From Gimesia sp. (GTDB taxonomy: Bacteria > Planctomycetota > Planctomycetia > Planctomycetales > Planctomycetaceae), in the NCBI GenBank assembly GCA_002706765.1, contig PAJV01000013.1:310001-374000 (forward strand): DNA of 64,000 nt. The letters run 5' to 3'. Position numbers and translations under genes: made by a program. Numbering within the stretch: position 1 is the stretch's first letter; every line of letters starts with the position of its first letter. The notes below the pieces were generated by a model. That model worked only from the letters and a program-made list of their open reading frames with translations. It did no database searches and was not told where the DNA came from. Below, in pieces: positions 57,840 through 64,000 of this stretch.

Positions 57840-58868
57840 TCAGTTTTTATCGTTCGCTTCTTCTTTGCGGCAGGCCAGGCGGGCACACCCGGCGACACCG
57901 ATGTAACCTGCATCGGATCCCAGTTCTGCAAAGTCGATGATCGTGTTTTCGTAGGGGACTTTAAAGGCACGCTGTCTGGCTTCTTCCCGGATGCGCTGCA
58001 GGAAGCGCTGTCCGAGTTCAGAGTCCCTGCCACCGAAGGTGACAGCACCGCCAAACAGGATCATGTCCGGGTCAATCGTATGCATGAGTGTCGTTGTTCC
58101 CACACCCAGGCACATTGCCGATTCCATGATCAATTCAATTGCCAGTTCGTCCTCCTGTTCAGCCGCCTGTGAGATCAGCAGGGGAGACAGTTCCTTGCCC
58201 CCTTCGATCATCGAGTGGAGCAGTGAGCTGCGTCCTGCATCCAGAAGTTCCTGGCAGTGACGTACCAGCGATTTCCCGCCAGAGTACGCTTCCAGTGTTC
58301 CATATTGTCCCGAATCACACAACCGGCCGTTGGTCATTTGAATAATCATATGCCCGCATTCACCCCCGTGGGAGTGACGACCTTCAATAATCATCTCATC
58401 TATTATAATACCACAACCCACGCCCGTGCCCAGAGTCCAGAGTACCAAGCTGCGTGCCTCGCGGGCTCCCCCGATCCAGTATTCGCCGTAAGCGGCAGCA
58501 TTGGCGTCGTTTTGATAGATCGTCTTTTTTCCGGAATAATGATCACATACCGTCTGGCGGATCGGAAAACCTTTCCAGGTAGGCAGGTTGGGCGGATCAA
58601 CCAGTTTACCGCCCGGAATGTCCATGGTACCCGGAGTCGCGATGCCGATGGCTTTGATGTCGTCCATCGTAAACTGGCAGTCTGAAAGCACATCCGTAAT
58701 CGCCTGGTAGATGTTTTTCAGTCCGGCGTCAACGCCTTTATCCACTTCCGTTTTCGTCTTGCAGAATGCCAGGGACTTGCCATTGTCATCGACGATACCG
58801 ACTTTGACATTCGTTCCACCAATATCAATGCCGACAAAATAGGGACCATTATGTTTTGCCGGATTCAT
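57840..58868 (-). CDS. ROK-family sugar kinase with altered zinc motif
   Basis: The 342-residue kinase has phosphate motif DIGGTNVKVGI (15-25), the catalytic Asp in YQNDANAAAYGE, and a nucleotide-binding GGAVTFGG near the C-terminus. It resembles the glucokinase branch. The zinc loop, normally G-H-x9-G-x2-C-x-C-G-x2-G-C-x-E, here reads ECGHMI ... CDSGQYGTLEAY. Two of three cysteines are Ser and Thr, so the usual zinc site is lost. It probably phosphorylates glucose or another hexose. It is upstream of lepA on the same strand. Confidence 0.9.
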   Translation of the reverse strand: MNPAKHNGPYFVGIDIGGTNVKVGIVDDNGKSLAFCKTKTEVDKGVDAGLKNIYQAITDVLSDCQFTMDDIKAIGIATPGTMDIPGGKLVDPPNLPTWKGFPIRQTVCDHYSGKKTIYQNDANAAAYGEYWIGGAREARSLVLWTLGTGVGCGIIIDEMIIEGRHSHGGECGHMIIQMTNGRLCDSGQYGTLEAYSGGKSLVRHCQELLDAGRSSLLHSMIEGGKELSPLLISQAAEQEDELAIELIMESAMCLGVGTTTLMHTIDPDMILFGGAVTFGGRDSELGQRFLQRIREEARQRAFKVPYENTIIDFAELGSDAGYIGVAGCARLACRKEEANDKN

Positions 58869-59326
58869 GCTGGTGTGTGTTCCTCTGGTCTGGTTTGATT
58901 TCTGAAAGCCATTGGTTCCAATGGTCAGGGGTTACGCGGGAGTCGGTTTTCAAAAGTGAATGCCTCCGGACGCAACACGATCCTGCATTGACAGGGAGTA
59001 CTCGAAGTCAGTCAGAGGAAGGTCAGCTGCACACCGGGAAGTATAGCCGAGCAGGCCGGAATGATGCAATCATCAAGCGGCCAAATTCAGTTCGGGAACC
59101 GTCCGGTTTAAGGCCCAAGAAGCGGTTTCTACTGGATTAAGGTGCGAATTTCTGACGGGGCGGACAGGCCGTCGCACAGCAGATGTCAGAATGCAGTTCC
59201 AGGAACTTTCAGGAAAATCACTCAGCAGAGGCCAAAAATCCTTGGCGCCTCGCTTCAATTGGGACAGGATGAAATGCATGGGTCCTGCCTGTTTACCACT
59301 AATTCTCAACATTTCCGAGGCATGAA
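58869..59326. other. Divergent intergenic region
   Basis: This 458-bp gap between the ROK kinase (minus) and a sulfatase (+) has no convincing gene. A TTGACA at 58988-58993 has no -10 partner at a normal distance. No strong inverted repeat stands out. Confidence 0.4.
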
Positions 59327-60799
59327 ATGAGATTTCAACTTCGATTCTTCCTACTCCTGCTGGTTTGCTGTCTGACTGTTCCGGCTTCCCCGTTACCTGC
59401 CGCAGAGCCGCAAGCCGCACGACCTAATATCATATTATGTATGACCGACGATCAGGGCTGGGGCGAAACCGGCTTTATGGGACATCCGATCCTGAAAACT
59501 CCCCACCTGGATGATATGGCTGCCAGCAGCCTGCGACTGGACCGCTTTTATGCAGCTGCTCCCGTCTGTTCTCCCACGCGCGGCAGCTTTCTTACTGGCA
59601 GGCACCCCAACCGCTTTGCCTGCTTCAGCTGGGGGCATACGCTCAGACCGCAGGAAGTTACCGTCGCCGAAGCAGTGAAGTCGGTCGGTTATACCACAGG
59701 GCATTTCGGGAAATGGCACCTGGGTTCCGTCCAGGCAAACAGCCCGGTCTCTCCCGGCAACAGCGGGTTTGATGAATGGGTTTCCAGTCCCAACTTTTAT
59801 GAAAACGATCCTTACATGAGCCACAACGGGGTCGTAAAACAACTGAAGGGGGAAAGTTCACGCGTGACCGTGGATGCGGCCCTGGATTTCATCAAACAGG
59901 CAGACAAAGACAAAAAACCGTTTCTGGCAGTGATCTGGTTTGGGAATCCGCATTTGCCTCACGAAGCCGAGTCTGAACTGCAGGAACTCTATCCCGATCA
60001 GAAGCCTTACTTCCAAAATTATTTTGGTGAGATCAGCGGCGTCGACCGGGCCATGGGGCATTTACGGGGCCAGCTGAGAGATCTGGGTCTGGCAGAAAAT
60101 ACACTGCTCTGGTTTACCAGCGATAACGGCCCCCGACCGCCACAGTTCAAAAAAGAGGAAGTACGTTCTCAAGCGACCGGCGGACTGGCAGGATACAAAG
60201 GCAACCTCTGGGAAGGGGGAGTCCGCGTGCCTTCGATCATCGAGTGGCCGGCTGTCATCAAAAAACCGGAGCTCTCAAACGTGCCCTGCGGTACGATTGA
60301 TATCTATCCCACCGTCCTGGCCATTACCGGTGCGAAAGTTTCCCATCAGCCTCATCTGGACGGCGTCAGCCTGCTGCCATTAATCGAAGGACAGATGACG
60401 GCCCGCGAAAAGCCGATGGGCTTCTGGACCTACCCGGCAAAAGGACATCCCAAACGCAGTACGGATATTCTGCTGGCGCTGCAGAAACAGCAGAAGCCGG
60501 GGCAACCCAACCCCGCAGGTCCTGCACCGGATGCAGATGCCGCCAGCCTGGAGACGCAGTATTCCAAAGACGAACTGCCGGGCGCTGCTGCCCTGGTGGA
60601 CGGCAATTTCAAACTGTTGAAAATGGAAACCAGACAGGGGAAACCCAAATTCACACTCTATGATCTCGCAAAAGATCCCGGAGAAAAACAGGATCTGTCC
60701 CAGGTGGATCCCCAGAGACTGAAGAAAATGAAAGCCGCTTTAACTGAATGGCAGCATTCGGTCGTCGACAGTTTGAACGGCAAAGATTACGCCGATTGA
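59327..60799 (+). CDS. Secreted sulfatase
   Basis: The 490-residue protein has a signal peptide (about 5-26, ending LPAAEP), the N-terminal metal site IILCMTDDQGWGE (35-47), and the formylglycine motif C81-S-P-T-R with RGSFLTGRHP. A second metal site is at WFTSDNGPRP, and FTLYDLAKDPGEKQDL is near the end. The catalytic set is complete. It is close to arylsulfatase A-like enzymes, with N-sulfatase or glycan sulfatase alternatives. It acts outside the cytoplasm on sulfated substrates, a common trait of planctomycetes. Confidence 0.9.
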   Translation: MRFQLRFFLLLLVCCLTVPASPLPAAEPQAARPNIILCMTDDQGWGETGFMGHPILKTPHLDDMAASSLRLDRFYAAAPVCSPTRGSFLTGRHPNRFACFSWGHTLRPQEVTVAEAVKSVGYTTGHFGKWHLGSVQANSPVSPGNSGFDEWVSSPNFYENDPYMSHNGVVKQLKGESSRVTVDAALDFIKQADKDKKPFLAVIWFGNPHLPHEAESELQELYPDQKPYFQNYFGEISGVDRAMGHLRGQLRDLGLAENTLLWFTSDNGPRPPQFKKEEVRSQATGGLAGYKGNLWEGGVRVPSIIEWPAVIKKPELSNVPCGTIDIYPTVLAITGAKVSHQPHLDGVSLLPLIEGQMTAREKPMGFWTYPAKGHPKRSTDILLALQKQQKPGQPNPAGPAPDADAASLETQYSKDELPGAAALVDGNFKLLKMETRQGKPKFTLYDLAKDPGEKQDLSQVDPQRLKKMKAALTEWQHSVVDSLNGKDYAD

Positions 60800-61016
60800 G
60801 CATCTGCAGCAGACTCGCACTCAGATGAAGAATCGCTTTTTTCCATCACGGTCGGATTGTTTGATTGCAATTGCGGTGTGGAGTCTGCAATAATCGAATT
60901 TATAAACATTCATAAGGAAATCGAAAGCGGACTCATCATATCATTATATAGTGCAAGTCTGTTTTACCTGCCAGTTTCCCAGACCGCTTACCTGTCACAC
61001 TTGATTGAGGAACATT

Positions 61017-62699
61017 ATGAACTCAGGATCTCTCATTCGGCTTTTGAGCCGCTCGTTATTTTCAATGCTCTTGCTGGCCGTCGTCTGTTCAGGGCCGTTA
61101 ACTGCTGCTGAGGCGAAAAAAGAGTTGAAGGCCGGAATCATTGGCCTGGATACATCGCACGCGATTGCGTTTACGAAAATGCTGAATACGGGAAATCCCG
61201 AAGGGGACCTGGCGGGCATTCGTGTGGTCGCCGCTTACCCCAAAGGGAGTCCGGATATTGAATCCAGCACTTCCCGGGTTCCCGGATACATTGAGCAGGT
61301 CAAAGCGATGGGCGTGGAAATCGTGCCTTCTATCGATGAGCTGTTGAAGAAAGTCGATGTGGTTTTTCTGGAAACCAATGATGGCCGTCCTCACCTCGAA
61401 CAGGCGATTCCCGTTTTTCAGGCTGGCAAGCCGGTCTTTATTGATAAGCCGGTCGCTGGATCACTGGTCGATGCCATCGCGCTGTATGAACTGTCCGAGA
61501 AATATAATACGCCGATGTTTTCTTCTTCATCGCTGCGGTTTGCCAAAGGTGCTCAGCGTCTGCGAAACGGAGAAGAAGGCAAGATTACCAAATGCAGCAC
61601 TCACAGCCCCTGCTCACTGGAAGCGACGCACCCCGATCTGTTCTGGTACGGAATTCATGGCGTCGAAACCCTGTTTACCGTGATGGGCCCCGGCTGTCAG
61701 TCTGTAAAACGTACTGTCAGCAATGCCGACCGTGATGAAGTCGCCGGCAAGTGGGCAGGCGGACGGGAAGGTCATTTCACCGGCGTTCGTAAAGGAACCC
61801 CGAAAGGATACGGCGGAACCGCGGTAGGGGAAAACGGTGAAGTCGCCGTAGGGGGCTACGATGGCTATAAGCCACTGCTGGTCGAGATTGCCAAATTCTT
61901 CCGCTCCGGTAAAGCACCCGTCAGTCCTGAAGAAACACTTGAAATCTACACCTTTATGGAAGCCGCCGACGAAAGTAAACGTCAGGGGGGAGCCGAAGTC
62001 ACGCTCGCCAGCGTTTATGAAAAAGCAGAAAAAGAAGCACATGCCAAACTGAAGAAACTGGATCTGGCAGATGCCGGCAGCGCCGCTCCCGATAACACAC
62101 TGACTGCTGCAGAAAAAGAAGCAGGCTGGAAACTGCTGTTCAACGGCAAAGATTATTCAGGCTGGAAATGCAATAACGGCAAACCGATTGACGCTCCGAT
62201 TGAAGATGGCGCGCTGGTCCCCTATAAGTCGGGTGGTTACCTGATCGTGTATGATAAACCCTTCGCTGATTTCAAATTCAAATGCGATGTGAAGATGCCC
62301 GAAGAATGTAACTCGGGAATTTTCTTCCGGGTAGGTGATCTTAAAAATCCGGTGCAGACCGGTTTCGAAGCACAGGTACTCACGGGTGAAGGAACGGGCA
62401 TGCACGACTTCGGTGCGATCTACGATCTGGTTGCTCCTTCCGTCAATCGTGCCAGCAAACCGGGTGAGTGGACGAATATCGAGATTACCTGCAATGGCCC
62501 TCATGTCTCCGTCGCCGTCAACAATGAGATCGTTGCCAAACTGAATGCCGACGAGTGGACCGAGCCGGGGAAACGCCTCGATGGTTCCGATCACAAATTC
62601 AAAGACGCCGTCAAAGACTTTCCCCGCAAAGGTTACCTGGGATTTCAGGATCACGGGCACAAAGTCTGGTATAAGAATGTAAAGTTGCTCGCACTGTAA
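61017..62699 (+). CDS. Secreted Gfo/Idh/MocA oxidoreductase fused to DUF1080
   Basis: The 560-residue protein is read from the ATG at 61017, with GAGGA seven bases upstream. A signal peptide (about 10-30) precedes a Gfo/Idh/MocA-like Rossmann part (AGIIGLDTSHAIAF at about 38-51; the usual EKP is IDKP near 143). A DUF1080 domain starts near 367 (WKLLFNGKDYSGWK) and runs to the end. Fusion of a dehydrogenase-type domain with a sugar-binding or 3-keto-glycoside domain fits a pathway in which sugars are oxidised and then cleaved. It would act in the periplasm. A strong terminator follows. Confidence 0.88.
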   Translation: MNSGSLIRLLSRSLFSMLLLAVVCSGPLTAAEAKKELKAGIIGLDTSHAIAFTKMLNTGNPEGDLAGIRVVAAYPKGSPDIESSTSRVPGYIEQVKAMGVEIVPSIDELLKKVDVVFLETNDGRPHLEQAIPVFQAGKPVFIDKPVAGSLVDAIALYELSEKYNTPMFSSSSLRFAKGAQRLRNGEEGKITKCSTHSPCSLEATHPDLFWYGIHGVETLFTVMGPGCQSVKRTVSNADRDEVAGKWAGGREGHFTGVRKGTPKGYGGTAVGENGEVAVGGYDGYKPLLVEIAKFFRSGKAPVSPEETLEIYTFMEAADESKRQGGAEVTLASVYEKAEKEAHAKLKKLDLADAGSAAPDNTLTAAEKEAGWKLLFNGKDYSGWKCNNGKPIDAPIEDGALVPYKSGGYLIVYDKPFADFKFKCDVKMPEECNSGIFFRVGDLKNPVQTGFEAQVLTGEGTGMHDFGAIYDLVAPSVNRASKPGEWTNIEITCNGPHVSVAVNNEIVAKLNADEWTEPGKRLDGSDHKFKDAVKDFPRKGYLGFQDHGHKVWYKNVKLLAL

Positions 62700-62739
62700 G
62701 CCGAAATTAACATTAGTAAGAAATAAACAGAGTTACCCG

Positions 62740-62776
62740 CCACCTGAAAGCACAGAGTTTTTCAGGTGGTTTTTTT
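62740..62776 (+). terminator. Rho-independent terminator after Gfo/Idh-DUF1080 gene
   Basis: CCACCTGAAA pairs perfectly with TTTCAGGTGG over a ten-base loop, followed by seven T. It is the strongest terminator in the window. Confidence 0.9.
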
Positions 62777-63142
62777 ATGCAGACCACGCAGCTCCTGAGG
62801 GTGGTTTGTGTTCCCGGTGAGTGCCGGCGAGATGGAATTGAGCGATCCTCTGGCCGGTTCTCACTAATGGGAATCAGGGAAAACATGAGAGTTTGAACTA
62901 CGAATCGAAATTTTCTGATGCAGAATCGAAAATGATCTATTTTGTACCTTGCTTTCACTACAAAAAGGGGGGGATCTGTGTAAAATAGCCGCGAATTATT
63001 GGGCAACCAGATGGGTTGCGCCTATAAAGATGCAGAGAACTTCCAGAATGTCTGTCGTGTTTTGAACAGCGTTCAGATGGTTTTTTAAACCACATCAGGC
63101 GAGTCAAACGAGAAAACTCGTGATATTCAGGTTCATAATTCA
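62777..63142. other. Intergenic region upstream of nqrA
   Basis: No gene is seen. A perfect inverted repeat GCAACC...GGTTGC lies at 63003-63019 and a TATAAAG box just beyond, which could be part of the nqr promoter. A weak ribosome site (CAGG) precedes the ATG at 63143. Confidence 0.45.
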
Positions 63143-64000
63143 ATGATTACTATTAAAAAAGGGCTGGATCTGCCAATCGCAGGCGCGCCTTCTGCTTTGA
63201 TCGAAAACGGGCCGTTTGTTCGATCGGTTGCTCTGATTGGCCCTGATTATATTGGTATGAAACCCACGCTGGCTGTTGAAGTTGGCGACACTGTCAAAAA
63301 AGGGCAGTTACTTTTCAGCGATAAAAAAACCGAAGGCGTGTTCTATACAGCGCCGGTTGCCGGAAAAATCGCGGAAATCAATCGTGGTGCCAAACGCGCT
63401 TTTCAATCGATGGTGATTGAAGTAGAAGGTGATGGCGAAGAAACTTTCACTTCCTACGGCGACAGCGACCTCACCAGCCTGACACGCGAGCAGGTACAGG
63501 ACAATCTGCTGAAATCCGGTCTGTGGACCAGCCTGCGAACCCGCCCTTACAGTCGTGTTCCTTCGCCGGAAACCACCCCACATTCCATTTTTGTAACCGC
63601 CATCGACACCAATCCGCTCGCGCCACCTCCCGAAGTGGTGTTGAGTGAAGAGCCCCGGGCATTCACTCAGGGACTGCAGGTTCTGAAGTCACTGACGGAA
63701 GGCAAGCTGTATCTGTGCAAGGCTCCCGGCACGAATCTGCCTGGTCTGGAACTGGATTTCGTGACGGTAGAAGAATTCGGCGGACCCCATCCTGCAGGGC
63801 TGGTCGGCACACACATTCACTTCCTGGATCCTGTCAACGAAAAGAAAACAGTCTGGTACATCAACTACCAGGACGTGATTGCGATTGGAAAACTGTTTGC
63901 CACCGGTAAACTCTCTTCTGAACGGGTGATCTCAATAGCAGGTCCTGTCGTGAAAGAACCTAAACTGGTCAGGACCGTAATGGGGGCCAGTATCACTGAC
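63143..64000 (+). CDS. nqrA: Na+-translocating NADH:quinone reductase subunit A (partial, 3' end off the window)
   Basis: The open frame starts with [17 protein letters not shown], typical of NqrA, and runs without a stop to the last base (286 codons shown; the full protein is usually about 450). Further matches are [65 protein letters not shown] and [20 protein letters not shown]. NqrA is a cytoplasmic subunit of the sodium pump that oxidises NADH and reduces quinone. The quinol could then feed the alternative complex III encoded at 26.9 kb. The rest of the nqr operon should follow to the right. Confidence 0.93.
   Translation, partial: MITIKKGLDLPIAGAPSALIENGPFVRSVALIGPDYIGMKPTLAVEVGDTVKKGQLLFSDKKTEGVFYTAPVAGKIAEINRGAKRAFQSMVIEVEGDGEETFTSYGDSDLTSLTREQVQDNLLKSGLWTSLRTRPYSRVPSPETTPHSIFVTAIDTNPLAPPPEVVLSEEPRAFTQGLQVLKSLTEGKLYLCKAPGTNLPGLELDFVTVEEFGGPHPAGLVGTHIHFLDPVNEKKTVWYINYQDVIAIGKLFATGKLSSERVISIAGPVVKEPKLVRTVMGASITD

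Noticed and set aside
58988-58993. Consensus -35 box TTGACA upstream of the sulfatase
   Set aside because: No -10 box at 16-18 bases.
58856-59140. 94-codon frame overlapping the start of the ROK kinase
   Set aside because: It overlaps a confident gene on the other strand and has no recognisable content.

Overview
The window comes from a planctomycete, most likely a Gimesia-like member of the Planctomycetales. This is inferred from the gene families, not from a marker search. The evidence is several secreted sulfatases, DUF1080 proteins, a secreted Gfo/Idh/MocA-DUF1080 fusion, a DUF1559 pseudopilin, giant LEPR-XLL/CSLREA beta-helix proteins, and an alternative complex III operon fused to a caa3-type oxidase operon. 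Base composition looks close to 50% GC with uniform codon use. There is no prophage, CRISPR array or recognisable insertion sequence.

Region 1-10.5 kb is the most accessory part. It holds two tandem giant beta-helix proteins that end in a dockerin-like segment and a metzincin zinc motif; the first enters from the left edge and is broken by a one-base frameshift near 1160. It also holds a collapsed sulfatase pseudogene, a two-gene nucleotidyltransferase unit, and an initiator tRNA with its terminator. Region 10.8-26.2 kb carries a sulfatase and a DUF1080 protein transcribed divergently, a DUF58 gene with a small membrane protein, two envelope proteins, an FG-GAP protein, a GAF-like/HlyD adaptor divergent from a TolC-like lipoprotein, infC with an apparent AUC start, a Gfo/Idh/MocA oxidoreductase and a DUF1559 pseudopilin.

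Region 26.9-41.5 kb is one respiratory block on the + strand. ActA, ActB, ActC, an ActD-ActE fusion and ActF (alternative complex III) are followed by a small membrane protein, a SCO-type copper chaperone, and cytochrome oxidase subunits II (with heme c), I, III, IV and a second subunit III-like protein. Together they would move electrons from quinol through cytochrome c domains to oxygen. Region 41.8-46.5 kb has two tandem, oversized signal peptidase I homologues and lptB.

Region 46.5-64 kb is housekeeping and mixed: a ketoacyl synthase III-like enzyme, small membrane proteins, an SDR, a HesB/IscA protein, a YhaM-like HD nuclease, dapF, DUF2752, two tandem paralogous lipoproteins, lepA, a ROK kinase, a sulfatase, the Gfo/Idh/MocA-DUF1080 fusion and the start of nqrA, which runs off the right edge.

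The most notable unexplained signal is a dispersed intergenic repeat of about 60-90 bp with GCGTCTC/GAGACGC arms. It occurs at least six times (near 3.75, 3.95, 10.8, 45.5, 46.5 and 55.3 kb), and five of the six copies lie next to gene 3' ends. All functional statements rest on reading motifs and family resemblance by eye.
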